Source: Linanthus parryae (lineage: Eukaryota; Streptophyta; Magnoliopsida; Ericales; Polemoniaceae). From it: 64,000 nucleotides of DNA. Within the stretch, counting starts at the first letter, position 1. Every line of letters begins with the position of its first letter. Position numbers and translations under genes: made by a program. Location of the stretch: NCBI GenBank assembly GCA_023055425.1, contig JALGPY010000004.1, positions 113,935,504 through 113,999,503 on the forward strand, written 5' to 3'. The notes under the pieces are model-generated. The model was not told the origin of the DNA and did not search any database. It saw nothing but the letters and a program-made list of their open reading frames with translations. Positions 46,601-60,100 of this stretch are shown here, one piece after another.

Positions 46601-49600
46601 CTCTCTTCCTCCAAAAATCTCCATCATGTCTCTGTGAAGACTCATCATGTCTTTCACAAAGCCACACACATACTATGTTAGATTTTCTTCTTCCCTCCCT
46701 ATATCTCCATGAATTGTCTAAGTAGCAAAGTAGTACCTTAGTAGATAACCAAAGGAAACACATAGCTCCGCCCAGATTGTAGTTTATCTTAATATCTCTT
46801 TCCCACAATATCCTCGTAAAATACAAGATATCTTAGAAACCTGCCAAATGATAATACTATAGACTCATAAGTCTCCTCTACGCAAGTGTCATATTCCCAA
46901 AAAACAATGATACGTTCAGAAGACAAAATTCCATAATCCCATATGGACAAGAACCTTTTTGAGAGCCCTTTTCTATGTTCAGCTTCAAAGTTCATCTAAA
47001 AATCGCTACAGATATTAGATATCTTCAATAAGCCTATGATTATTTTGCCTATTAAAAGTATGGTAGGCAAAATTTCAAATAAAGATATTGGTTACATAAT
47101 TAGCTAAGTATATGCCTCCTAATGACTAAGCAAGAAACATAATTAGCTAGCACAAAAATGTGCAAATAACGTTGATATCACGTATTCACGTGGACTGCAG
47201 TGAGATTCCTATACCAGTATTAAGGTTGGTACAATCACCTATTACCTGTTCCTTTAATATATTAACAAGAAAACAGTATAGTAAATGTCGCAGAATAGCA
47301 CATGTACCGGAGTTAACCTAACATAAAACCTCGAAAGTTCTAGCACTTCAAGGGACAAAAAAGATGCTTGAGCAATTACCATTTCAGAGACGTCAGAAAT
47401 GAAGCAACATGAATCAAGCGAAAAATATGATGAGGATGATGTCGTCTGTTCAGAAAAAGAACCGAATTGCACGAAGTCCTCTGAGCACACAAGCAGATGT
47501 TTTTCAAGCACAAACATCGATCTTTTAAGCCACACATCCTCTGCCAAAGTTCAAACAAGAAAGTTAGAGGTCGGGGAACCAAGTAACACATAATCATCCC
47601 CTTGTTTCCTTGCAATGTTTTAATAAAACTTCTCACACATACTGCAAATATTTCAAAGGAATAGAATTAGCATGATAGACATCTGGAACCAAAGCAATTC
47701 ACCTGTGGTTTGGTAAGAACTCATTCATACATATGGTTTAGTTTTGATCAAATTGCATACCTGAGGTATTGGGGTATGTTTCCATCAATCAAAGTCCGTT
47801 AAACGTGACACTTCAAAAACTAAATTAATTAAAACAAAACAAAAAATACTGAATTAGAATAGAATGCATCTGCACTTGTCCCCCTAAATTTTATGAAATT
47901 ATAATTCTCCCCGAAATTAGTTTTGATTATTTCGTTTCAGCTCCTCTTTTTCTTCACAACCACTATCACCATTCATCGAGAATCCATTGTCCCTAACCAC
48001 ACGATTAAACAACATGAAGAGACAGACAGACCGACGGAGAGATCGAGTCAGATTTTCTGTTGATCCAATCAGACCCCGAAAATTGAATTCTTCCTCAAAC
48101 CCAACACGCAGAGGTCAAAGGAGGAAGCCAAAATCTGTGGATGGGTCTGTTTTCTGGGAGAACGTGGTGTTCGATTTCATGGGTTCGTTCATTCATATTG
48201 GGTACTGATGTTTGATTAAAAGGAATCGTGTGTGTTTGGGTTCAGTTTGAGGGTTAATGTTCAAATTGAGATGGATAATAGGATTTCTGTGTCCACCTCG
48301 GTTCGGTTGAAGGACTGGCTGGGATTTGTTGTTTGTAGCTTATGGGTCTACAGTCCCGATTTGGGGAATGCAATTTCAATGGTTCTTCATCTGGGTTCAT
48401 TGGTTATGCTATTTCAAGTAAAATGGGATTCAATTCATCGAAGGTCTCATATGGAAGAATTTTGTTCTTGCTTCTTCAAACAGAGGGGAGAGAGAGATGG
48501 GTAGCTGTGGTGATGGTGGAGGCTATGGTGGTGTGACAGAGAGAGAAAGTGGCGGTGGTGAGAGAGAGAGAGGTAGCAGTGGTGATAATGCAGCTGTCGG
48601 ACTGACAGGGTAACTGTGATAGTGGTGATGGTGATGGCTTATAACCGGTGCCTACAGTGGTGGTGATGGTGGCAATACACTGGTGAATGATGATAGTGGT
48701 TGTGATTTGTGAAGGGTGAAAAGAAAATAATTAAGCTAATTAGGGGTAAATCATACTAGAATAAAACTTACGGGTCCAAGTGTCTACGAATTCTATCTTA
48801 ATTCAATACGTTTATTTAATCGAAAAAAATGCTTAAAAGTGTTACTTTTAACAGAATTTGATGGAAACACACCCCAATACCTCAGGCATGCAATTTGATC
48901 AAAACTAAACCACAGGTATGCAAAATGGGCTCTTACCAACCACAGGTATGGTTTTTGAAGTTTAGCCAAAGAAAAATGAAAGAAGAACAAAGAAAACTGA
49001 TAATCGAAGTAACTGAAAAGAAAAACAAGAAATTCACAGGATTTGGAAGTTGGGATATAATGCTACGAAGAGAAAGAAAATTGCAACAATATTCCCATGG
49101 ATATGTGTGAGTCTAAGCAAGTCATACATGTTGACGCAACACATCATAAAAACCACAACATGAGTACCTTTCATATTATTCTTCCAAAATAGAGTCATTG
49201 AGTACTGATAAATGCTCACTTTTGAATCTCCACATATATGTCTATTAAGCAACCTGACCTGAACCTGCTCCAGACTGCCATTTAAATTTCAAAAAACCCA
49301 CTTAATCATGAAAAGGGAATAAAAAAAGTTGTAACAAAAAAAAGATCAAAGTACAAATTACTAACTGCTTATTTCTCACATTGCAAAACCAGGAAAATCT
49401 TACACTCTAATAGGAGAAAGCAGCCAATGCAATCCATTTACCTGTGAATAGAAAATTTGTCTTTCTTTATGTCTGAATCAAAAGAGTGTAATATGCATAA
49501 CAATTTCCGTGACTTATCAACACTTCTGGTAGTGAAGAGATACGTTGCACCTCCTAGATATAGCCTGGCACATAAATGAAAGAAGAGATGCCTTGTCATA

Positions 49601-52600
49601 CAAGTATCAAGCACAGACGGCAGCCAGATGAGCAAACTACTAACCTCAAAAGCTGTAGTCCCAAACCCACTAATACCTCTGTAATGTCTTCCATTTTATG
49701 CCAACCTATCAATGTTACGCTAACTCCTGCCAAGTTCGAAAAGACAGTGAAGCAGTTAGAAAAACAACTGATTTGAAGTACTAATAGATGAGGAAGTCAC
49801 CTCAAAAGCAATTTCATAAGAGCAAAAACCTAACCTGACCCGTCATTGTTGGCATCAAGAAGTAGTACATACAACTTCTCCTCACTACTGAGTACCACCG
49901 CTACTTCTCTGCAAGAGAAAAGTAACAAACTAAGACAGGGGACCCATGCTAGATACTAATGGAATTCAGTAATGCTGACTGCTTGGAATGCGCTTTTTAC
50001 CCAAAGAAATAACATATCCAGCAAAAGACTAGGTCATGTAACATTGTTGACATAGAGAGGAAAAGATGTCAGCCTACGAATATATGACTAATAACACAAG
50101 CGACCAGGACATGACATTATGTATTAACTATAATACTGAACCAAGAAACAGAAGTACGAAATGGTCAAGTAATCTGCATGTTCATGCCCAGAGAAGGAGT
50201 GCAAAGCACTGTGGTTCAAGATATTTGCATAAACAAAACTACAATAATAGATAAAACCGGGAAAATTAAAGAAATGTACCGTTCTTCATGCCCTGTTTTC
50301 TGTTCAAGTATGGAATTACAAACGGTGCACTGCTTGCACGTCTCCTGAATTTTCAGATCTGCAATGCTGGAATTAAAATAACTCTCAATGAAGCTTTCTA
50401 CTTCATGAGACAAACACTGTAAACCAGAATGGCTCGTAGCTCCATTATTAGTGAGGGAGGTTGTATCCTCCACATGCCTACTATTTACTGACATCAAAAC
50501 ACAGCGGGAAATAATGTCTTTACGTCTTTCATCGTTCTCGGTGTTTACATAAACATTTAGATACCCATTCGCCTCCGGTGTCCGTTCCTCCACGCCATTA
50601 TTCTCCCCAGAGAGCATAACAAGTCTTTTCTTGGGTTTCTTTCTGCAATTTTTCTTCTTCAACTGAGTGCCCTTTTGCTTCAGAGAGTGTTTAGCATCTC
50701 CGCCATACTCGCTATGAGAGAAGTCGTCATCGTCATAATCACCATACCACTGTTGGGTTGAAAGATCAGAGTCTGCACGTCGACGAGCACAAGGTGCCAG
50801 TTCAGGGTGTGACTCTGCCAAATATATACCATTTTGCTTACCCTTAAAACCCCCTCTTCGCCCGTCATAGTACTTATCCTCAGTATGGTGCATGGACCAT
50901 TGTCCACTCCTCTCAGAGAACACTTCCATCAATGACTGATCACTTTCGGGAATAACGGGTCCAAATTCATCGATATCATCATCACCGCAACTAGTGATAC
51001 TATCAGATGATGCCACTGAAAACGATTCGGCAGATAGCTGTAAATATTCTTCCTCTAAGTTATGGCGACGATGCAAAATGTCTTCTTGATAATGTGGAGG
51101 TGATCCAGGGAATACAGATGGTGTATCAGACTCCATAATATCATCAGCAATGTAAGGCACACAACCATTGTTCCCATTTCCTCTTTCTCCTCCTGTGGGA
51201 GCCAAAGAACTGCAAAATCTCTCTCCACCTCCCACCGAGAGGAAACTCCCACTTGTACCAGATATCATCTGATCCTGTTTTATGTCCATTCTTCCAGCAG
51301 AAAAGACAGAAATCTCAGAAGCCTTCCGCGAAGGTACATTTGGGGATGTATCACTCATTCGATCAATGTACTGATGAGCACTGAAGCTGCTGGTTATATC
51401 TGCGTAGGAGCTGTCAGATTCTATAATGTTTGTACTACTCTCATCTCCTGAAGCGTGAACTGAGTCAGAAGCATATCTCGAGCTCTCACCAACAAATCTA
51501 CCATTTGCTTTTGATTTCATATGCTGCTCTTTCTCAGAATTTAAAATAACCGCATTATATTTACTGGCATGTATATACTTCTCAGGATCCTGAATTAACC
51601 ACTCTTTAAATTCCTGCAACCATCGAGCAGACCGTTCTTTTTTCATGAGTTCAATTCTGTTCATTATACCAATAATTTCCCCTTCCTCTTCTGAAACGAC
51701 GTTCTCCTCTCTAGTTTGAGTTTCGTTCTCACACGACACTGACTCCAGGTCTGACCCAATATGGAGGACCTGCTCTTCACTTTGTATGTTGGCAAGACGA
51801 GAATGTTTCCTCTGCGAGTGCATAGTTTATGAACATTTTCGGCATTAGTAGAGTCAATGGCAAAAGTGAAAAAATTGAAGGAAAGATATACCCTACCCTT
51901 TTTATGTTGATAGATCCCTCCAGTTCATCATCACATTTCGCCGGAGAATAAAATCCAAAGCTAGCAGGACGTTTCTGCCTGCTGGCAATTACAATATGCC
52001 TCTTCCAATACTCTTCCGTACTAATTTTCTTCTCATCTAAGTTCAACTACAATTTCCAGAAAACAAAAAGAAAAATAGTGATTTTAGCGACAACGGGAAA
52101 CTAGTACCAACAAATTTATGTGCTTCTTGTCCTTAGTGATCTCTGCCAAAATAAAGTCTAAAAGAAGCGAGAATGCAACAAAACAGGAACTTACATGCGA
52201 CCACTTACTTTATCTGGATGAGGGAAGAAGCTGAACACTTGTGGTCTATACCACCGTGCACAAGATAAAGGATTCCCTTCCAGCCATAGATTATTTAGAA
52301 ATTGAAGGCCTGAAATGATTTCTAGCTCAAAAAAGTTGGAAATGATATTGTATGAAAGGTCAAGACCCTCAAGAGACTTCAGATTCTCAATCCCACGAAG
52401 TGAAGTCAGGGCATTGTTCCTGAGGACAAGTTTTACAATTTGACAGGAGACCTGCATATAGGAACGAGCCTGAATTAGCAATCTAGCATTCTCAATCATC
52501 ACCTAACACAAAAATAGATGTCCTGTTTACATCCCCAAAAGTAAAGCAAAAATCCTGTGATCTTCTGACAAAACCGGGAATTCAAAACACATATCTCTTG

Positions 52601-54182
52601 GTATGATGCTTCTGCCAACATATAACAAGTGTTCTACCAAGGTTTAAAAATTCTGCTTAAGGCCATCCTATGTTGCCCTCCCATGAATATGGTCCAACAA
52701 TGTTTTCTTCTCACATCTATTACCCTTACATAAAAGAAACTAAGCTTATTGACAGGTCAGCATTTCATTGACGTTGACCAATTGTTTCTTCACATGTCAG
52801 CATTCTCCTACAAATTATATTGACTTATTTGTTTTTGTCTATTGGAAGGATTTACATCCATGCCACCGCACTCATAGCTAGGCTTCGTCTGGACAATTCC
52901 CATTCTGGCGGTCAACTAGCAGTGGATACGAGAAAATGTGTATCATGAGAGAAGATTAACCTCAGATAAAGATTGCTCGGACAACAGTTCGACAACAACA
53001 TCCTATGTAATCCTGGAGATGTAACGGCAAAAACACCATTTATATTGAATTGAAAACGAAGAACTCGCACTGCTAGTGAGACAAGAAAAAAGGAAACATC
53101 TCAGTGTCGACTCATTTATTGCAAATGGTAACAAAAAAGTGACACGTCTTGGATAGTCACTTACAAAATGTCAGGTCTCTTTGTGTCTCTTTTTTAGTTC
53201 CTGAACAGAAGTTGCTTTAACGAGAAACGAGTGCGAAGCTGCAAACGGAAGGGGAAGCGACCAGCAAAACTTGAATTTCAACATCTTAACTTTTCAACTT
53301 ACTCTCAACTTAGATGTCCAGAATTTCTAGCACCAAGCAACCGACCTCTTATCGTCCTCTATATTATAGGAAATGCCTATTCAACATTTTTGGGTGGGTT
53401 AGAGTTCAACATCTTAACTTTTCAACTTACTCTCAACTTAAATGTCCAGAATTTCTAGCACCAAGCAACCGACCTCTTATCGTCCTCTATATTATAGGAA
53501 ATGCCTATTCAACATTTTTGGGTGGGTTAGAGTTTCAGAGACGTAAGGTTTTGTCCTGTAAAATGTAGAAAGTGATCACTCTCGTACATAAGCAATGGAA
53601 CACCTTAATAACATTATAAGCGAAGACCTCTATCTGCAAGAGACCATTGAAGTTTGTCAAACATTTACATCCCTGAAATACCATTACAACTTAAAATAGC
53701 ATGATGTACGTATATTTAGTAAAGAGGGGGGCAATTACGTTCTTTTTAGCAACCCACATAGTTTTTCTCTCGATCTATAATATACATATACTAGTGTAAT
53801 GCCCGTGTCTAAAGACACTATATAAGAGGTTCACCGGTCATGGGCTTTTTTGGTAATATTTTGGGTCATAATATTATGTGTCCAAAGTTTACGGTTCACA
53901 GTGCATTTTCAAAAAGTTAACGGGATATTTCTTAATCTATGTATTCTATCATTAAGAAGGCTATGGGTCATGCTATTGTACAGAGTTGGTAGGTCATACT
54001 ACAACAAAATATATATACGAAATGTCTCAAATAAAATGTGTGGGACCTCTCTCTGTGTGTGTGTGTGTGGGTGAGGATCTAATCTATCTTTTTCAGAGGA
54101 TAGAATGCCGCCATTCCGACTAGAGCCGAGATGCTTTAGCAGTGCTTCCTAAGAGCAGCGTGTCGGTGGCTAACAAAACAAA

Positions 54183-54223
<41 letters not shown>

Positions 54224-56906
54224 CGTCTTTAGAAGATAGAATGCCGCCATTCCGATTAGAACTGCGATGCTTTAGCACTGCTTCCTAAGAGCTGCATGTC
54301 GGTGGCTACCAAAGCAAACTCTGATTCTATCTATCGATTTAAGTAAGGATAATGAACTTTTGAATAGGAGTACCATTTGGAGTGAGAGCCAAAACATTCC
54401 TCTTACTCACCTCAAAAGGTGCTTTATTATTTGGTATTGACCAGGGACCAACTAGATCACCCGTGCTCCACTGTCTCCCGTCTTGGCGCCTTCCTATATA
54501 CGTCAAAACACTAATCCACACTGAGATTTCGTTATTAACTATGTATATGCAAATTTTAGTGGTTTTCATTTTTTATCCCTAATTCTATGTATTAATAATA
54601 GAACCCACACTTTTGTGTAGGCCCAATTTCTAGTACAAAACACGGTAAGAGGTGAGGCAGGAAAGGTAAAGACTGGCCTAAAAGAATGCAAAGTACTTAT
54701 ATTTAATCAACACGAACTTCAGTTGCGTCAAACTTCTAAGTTGAAGTAGTTTTCTTTCTGAATTTCCCTTTCATATCTCCTTCACCCAGAGAAACATTAC
54801 AATTAGATACTAGGAAAAGTGTAAATGGGATAGCTATAGATCTCCAAATTCACATTTTGGAACAAAACTCATATCATGTTTTCAAACACATTCCAAATAA
54901 GAATTGGCTAGCCTCGGAGCTTAGTGCGGTAGCACATAGAGCATAGATAACAAGCATGAAACTGTGAACCAACAACTATATCAAAAGTCCGACAAACACT
55001 ACCTCGCTAAATGATGCAACCGTTCTCAGCTGATTGAAACCAAGATCGAGATGTTTCAATCTTGTACACTTGCGAAGATTATCCACTTTAGTAAAATTGT
55101 TCCTGCTAATGTCAAGGGTTTCAACTACGGGCAGAAGTTGCAAAGACTCATCCATGAGAACCAAATCATTACAAGCACACGAAACAAATGACAACCGGTT
55201 CCAATGAGGGCTTCCCTTAATTTCAGCAATTCTACTGGCAAATACGTGGCGCAATGCATCCTACAACAATTCAACCAAAAAGGAGACGGTTAGAAACATC
55301 CACTATTATTTCAAAAATATATGATGCCACCTACAGAAAGAATAAAGGTGATTACTTTACGAATTGTTTGAGAAGTCCTTTATCGAATGACTTTAGTTTT
55401 CTCGACGTTTAAACAATTCATTATTCAAAATTGATCTACGGAAATAGTACAGGACACTTGTATTATGAACTGTTTGAGAAGAAGGTATTCATCAAATGTG
55501 TTCAGTTGGCTTGAGTTTTGACACTTATTATTCAAATTTGAAACAAATAAGATTACAGAACAAACTCTGCACGAACGTCTGTATATCACAACATAAAAGA
55601 TCGATATCGTAAATATGCAACCGAATACTGCATCTCAAGTGGAACAAGTAGCAGTGTAGCACGATATAACCAACAAGGTAACAAAATAACAGTACCAAGA
55701 GATGATGCACAATGATTCAACAACCCGTTTTCATACACTAACTGATCTTCTTTAAGGATACCAATTATGGTAATAATCAGGGCGAAGTGAAAAAGTCGAG
55801 CAGTTTGAATCCAACGGGTCAATAGATGTCAAATAAGCACCACGTATTTGATTCACTTTGTCATTCTTGTAAGCATAATTAGTGACCCCAAACAAGGCCT
55901 CCCTTTAATAAGCTTCATTATACGCTTTTAAAACCCTGGGAATCAGGCGGCATAAATATCAAATCAGGAACTATTATAGTTCATCAAGCAATGCAGACTT
56001 CTTATAGTAATCTAGAATGATTTAAGACTTCTTAATATGCATGGCTGTCAGTGTTAGGTGACGAACCTTTTTTTTGGGAAAGGAATGATGAACCTGAATT
56101 GTGTCAGATAATGATTTCAATTAATTTCCCCAAAACAAAGCTTTTGCCCAACCTTACTCAGAACTGATAGTGATTCAATTGACTAGCCAACATGAAAATG
56201 ATCATATTAATTAACAATATTTGTTCAATTACCACAATCACAAGCTTAAAAATGTTACGTTCTACGATCTAGTTACTTCCAAAGAGTCCGGATTCTCTGT
56301 ATCCTTATGTGTATCCTTCTATGTATCCTTACTACGATTGGTTCATTTCATATCTTTTGTTCATTTTGATAGAATTTTGAAACAAATAAATTGAATTAAC
56401 AGGTGATACTTCCTAGACTAAACAATCACCAGTTAGGACTAAAGCGCACAATTAACTCAACTCACAGTTGAATTGTGACAAATGATCTTCTCCAGAGTAT
56501 GCCTCAGTTGGAGCAATCCTCTAGCAGCCGACGTCGAGAGATCACATCCCCGGAGCTCCAACACCTTCAACCTTCCAAACGGCAACAACGAGATCGGCGT
56601 CGGGTCCCTCGCAGGGTGAGGCAAAACCGAAACAACCTTGAGCGACGTCAAAAGACGCAAAATCCGCCGGAGCTGCTCGAGCGCGCGGTGATCGCCGAGG
56701 TCGCAGACGTAAGCCCGGAGGTAATCGACCGGAGCGCCGGTGACCAAGCCCTCGAGCTCGCTCAGAGCCTCGAGACGCGACTGGACGTAGTGTAACCCTA
56801 CCGGATTGAGTTTCAGGACTAGGACGCCTTCGATTAACTGGCCGGCTTGGTTTTCGACGAACTTGACTAGAGAGTCGAGGTACCGATCTCCAGTCACGAC
56901 CGCCAT
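43638..56906 (-). CDS. Large LRR protein, STK11-interacting-protein-like, 11 exons
   Basis: Exons (5' to 3'): 56906-56466, 55260-55003, 52451-52209, 52046-51897, 51811-50280, 49908-49835, 49726-49645, 49564-49442, 49274-49168, 47540-47380 and 43886-43638. All are in frame: 3420 nt, 1139 aa. Residues 1-147 open with MAVVTGDRYLDSLVKFVE and a conserved LKVLELRGCDLS. LRRs run from about 165 to 300 (VETLDISRNNFTKVDNLRKC, LKHLDLGFNQL, LVLRNNALTSLRGIENLKSL, LDLSYNIISN, LNNLWLEGNPLSC). Residues 365-875, one large exon, are acidic/Ser-rich with a basic KKKNCRKKPKKRL patch and a CKQCTVC motif near the end. Residues 876-1139 look like a folded C-terminal domain (VAVVLSSEEKLYVLLL, WKFKWSSEDS). Plant homologues are labelled STK11-interacting protein or outer-arm-dynein-light-chain-like. 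The function is unknown. The start is the first ATG of the conserved N-terminus. Confidence 0.88.
47700..48957. mobile_element. Long-inverted-repeat element in LRR intron 9
   Basis: Left arm about 47712-47830 and right arm about 48835-48957 are inverted copies. GATCAAATTGCATACCTGAG at about 47754 matches the reverse complement of CTCAGGCATGCAATTTGATC near 48880, and ACCTGTGGTTTGGTAAGA matches the outer ends. The arms are about 110 bp with roughly 80-85% identity by eye. The interior (47980-48700) has GA-rich repeats and a short basic frame with no known domain. I find no clear target duplication. It is a nonautonomous DNA element of unknown superfamily. Confidence 0.6.
53277..53532 (+). repeat. 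128-bp tandem duplication in LRR intron 2
   Basis: Two head-to-tail copies (53277-53404 and 53405-53532), each starting TTCAACATCTTAACTTTTCA and ending GGGTGGGTTAGAG, differ at one position (CTTAGATG versus CTTAAATG). The near identity means the duplication is recent. It lies in noncoding intron sequence. Confidence 0.9.
53774..54633 (+). mobile_element. Candidate nonautonomous Helitron in LRR intron 2
   Basis: The 5' end is A/TCTATAATATACATATACT (A at 53773). The 3' end is CTAG/T (54630-54633, T at 54634). About 11 bases before it lies a hairpin, CCACAC-TTTT-GTGTAGG, with one bulged base. TC start, CTRR end, a subterminal hairpin and insertion between A and T are the four Helitron marks. 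There is no RepHel coding. Inside, two related copies of an ~85-bp unit (AGATAGAATGCCGCCATTCC at about 54226 and its partner near 54098) flank an (AT)16 run. Confidence 0.5.
54186..54217 (+). repeat. (AT)16 microsatellite between two diverged 85-bp repeats
   Basis: An uninterrupted AT run. The flanks at about 54090-54184 and 54225-54322 are imperfect direct repeats of each other (GATAGAATGCCGCCATTCCG followed by GATGCTTTAGCA). A (GT)n tract is also present near 54053. Confidence 0.85.
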
Positions 56907-57412
56907 GGATGCGGTGGAGGTTAGTGGTGGTTGTGGAGGACGAAGGACATTGAAATCGAATTGATCTAGTGTAAGGAGTACTGGAGATGGAGAATTGAGA
57001 GAATTAGGGTTTTGTGTGGAGAGTGAGAGTGAGGGATTCTATGGAGAGAAAGGAGGTTTGGGGGGAATTGAGGAGAGAGAAACGGCCATGGCTTGGAAGT
57101 TGTTCTTCTGTTGGAGAGAGAGAGAGAGAGATTGCTGGCGTTTGAGTGGGTGATTAGATGATTAATGTGCTCTAATGATTGGGTTAGACTCTGGCATTTT
57201 GACGAAATAGGTATTAATTTCTTTTGTGCAAATACAAGATTAGTGAATAGGACGAGGGACATGTGACGCGTGTGTATTATGTCACCCCGCGTAGCGACCC
57301 AAACACGTTCCTTAACCGTGTTTATTACCATCAACCGCATCTGAAAACACACTTCGGTTAAGTTGCCACTAGCTACAACATACCAGTCCATTTCTTCTCT
57401 TTCTCTCTCTCA
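56907..57412 (-). promoter_or_regulatory. LRR gene 5' UTR and proximal promoter
   Basis: Upstream of the ATG at 56906 the - strand is CT-rich (TCTCTCTCTC at about 57116-57131), as is common for plant 5' UTRs. No clear TATA box is seen. A short frame here (56966-57391) lacks domain signals, and I treat it as noncoding. Confidence 0.4.
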
Positions 57413-57718
57413 GGCTGCGTTCATTTAACAGGAAAGTTTTTCGGGAAAGTTGTTCCTGGGAAAATGAAAGAAAAGAAACAAAAAGAAAATGAACCTCACT
57501 TTTTCGTGTCTGTTCACTTTACAAAAAAAAAGTTAAAATTTATAATTCCTGCAAAATCTTGTCAAATTTGTGGGATGTGTTTTACAGGAATTTAAGTACT
57601 ATCAGGAAAGTTAAAATATGTGAGACCCACAATTTTCCTTCAAACTGAACGGCCAAAATATCAAAAGAAAACTATTTTCCATCAAAATAATTTATTTTCC
57701 TGACAACTGAACGGAGCC
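57413..57718. mobile_element. MITE upstream of the LRR gene
   Basis: The left end GGCTGCGTTCATTTAACAGG and the reverse-complemented right end GGCTCCGTTCAGTTGTCAGG form imperfect terminal inverted repeats. A 3-bp TCA flanks both sides (57410-57412 and 57719-57721). At 306 bp with no ORF, the size and 3-bp target resemble PIF/Harbinger MITEs. It lies about 500 bp upstream of the LRR start codon. Confidence 0.7.
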
Positions 57719-57721
57719 TCA

Positions 57722-60100
57722 GGGAAAGCACAAAAATTAAGAGAACTCCAAATTTTACTGTCTTGCCCCTTCTCACTTCTAATATCCCTCTCCTGTCCCT
57801 CTCTCTCTACCTTGTTAAGAACAACAAAAAACCAACACAACAACCAGTCATCCACCACCACAACCACCATACCAACAACATAAAACTTACATATCTAAGT
57901 GCAAAATTACAGATCCGAATAAAAAAAACATTGGAGATCCAAGTAAAAAAATACAAATCCAAGAAAAAAAGTGACAGAGGAAGAAGAAGAAGAGAATCGC
58001 TGCCAGTGGTTTGGAAGAAGAAGAGACCGAGAGAAGGGGAAGAAGAATAGCACAGTGGTTGTGGAATCGCCGGAGAGCACAGGTGCGATTTCAGGCCTAG
58101 CCCAAACCGCTAAGATGTCCCCCGCACGAGGAGTTTTACCTCATTGTGAACGGAGTAGAACGTCGGCCTCGTACCAAACCATAAAGAATAAAACTTCAAA
58201 TTTAATTCAAAGTCAACTTTATTACAATAATAGGAAGTGACCAAACGTGGTCCTTAACATGAAAACTTGAAAAAAAACCAAGTTGTTTGAAAAGAAACAT
58301 GAAACTAGGGATTTATTCCGTGAGAGCTAAAGTGATTCATTGATCCAAGCTAGTGATTCGTTCCCCCAGAGTCTGCAGCGGTGTTAACCTGTGGGTTTTC
58401 AAATAGCAAAAGCCGACCACAGTTTTTCTAAAAGTCAGTTTAAACTGAGTAAGAAATACCTCAACATGTAAATAGATGATTGGGCACATAATTCAAGAAT
58501 AAGTAAAGGAGAAGGTAAAGGAAAAGATGATGAAAGCTTTAAATTGAGATCACAAAGGCATACAAGAAAGGTAAAGGCATAAACTTGGATTTGACATTCC
58601 AGCTCAATCTTTCTTATTAAAGTCCTCTTCTGAAACTTTTATGGCGGCCACCTGTGCCACGGGAGCAGCTAGCTCTACTGCCCCATGAGCCCCAGAAATT
58701 AAACATTGTACGAGCGAATGCAGAGTTCCCGCCTGCCTCAGAAATAAATAACTCAGGGTTACTTCGTGGGTATAACAAACCCTACTTCAACCCGGCAGTT
58801 GTGAAAGCCCCTCTAAATATGGCCTTCCCGCCTCAATACTGACCTACAAGACCTTAAGTGTCGACACCCCCTAGAGGTTAGCAACTCCGCTAGAGTAGTA
58901 CAAGTAGGAACCCCCAAGTCCTCATGGTAGTGTAGGACTATGGGTACCAAGGGTACGCCAGAGTTTGGCTCCCAAAATATCTTGACCAGAACGTATGGTC
59001 TTAAACAATATAATCACCGAAGTGAACTAAAGAAGAGCTCGTACAAGTTATCTTTCTCTTTACATTACTTAGTGTCTTATGAGTATTTCTTGAAAGAAGG
59101 TAATTCTCGATCCAAACCAGGTATTCAAACCAATAAGGAAAGCAAGGATTAAAGTGCTAAACAGTTCCAAGATGAACATAACTCGTATCTTCAAGAGAGA
59201 GATTTCAGTTTCACACTTTGTGCCAAAGTAGACATGATTTTCAGAGATTCAACAAATGGATAGTACGATAATCAAAACAGTAACAAATTTGGCACATAAC
59301 ACATCTTGGAAACTCATTTTGATGGTAGAAGAGTCGAGCATATAACTTACTTGGATAGAAGAAAGCTCCACACACACAAGCAAGCACGGAAACTACTACT
59401 CGTAGTACGGGTTCTCAATGAACTGATCGTTTACGAAACCTACAATAGTCGAATAATCCTAACATTAATACACGACCAATCTCATACAACAAATTCAAGT
59501 ATGCCCTATATGCAAATGCAAAAGAATATTCCCCCGACAAGTTCCCAATTTAAATTTTACCCCAAAATCATTACACGAATCTAGTATGAGAAAGGAATGA
59601 TAATTATAGAGTTATAATAATAAGAAGATAGTAAAACAATTAAAAAAAAATCTTTAAACTATAACATACTTAAATTGTATTGATAACAGTTATATAGAAA
59701 TGATTATAATATTTGAAAAATATACTAGTTTTATAGAAAGTTAACTTATTTACTAAAAGAGTAAATATCTAACTATAAACAATATATATTTTTATGAGGA
59801 AGAATCTTGAAATAAAGTATAAATGTAAATCTAGGTAATATCTCAATAAACGACACTTTATTTATTAATAAATATCTGTTTATATTAATAAAAACTATTA
59901 TTATTAAATTATACTATAAAAACTTATGTTTATTTTCATGGTAAAGAAACTAATAAATTAGATTTAATATTAATAATGAAAAACAATAGTTATAGGTACA
60001 AGTATAATATACTAGAAGGGAAGAGTTCTACTTAACACATAATGCCGCCCCCAAATGTTTCTGCAAGTGCAACAACGACCCCAACAATTTCACAATATTA
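57722..60100. other. Intergenic, no gene recognised
   Basis: 57722-58240 is A-rich with short Glu/Arg-rich chance frames. 58240-59580 has several ATG-led frames under 95 codons without motifs. 59580-60020 is very AT-rich with runs such as TATTAATAAA. No repeats with clear ends were found. Confidence 0.45.
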
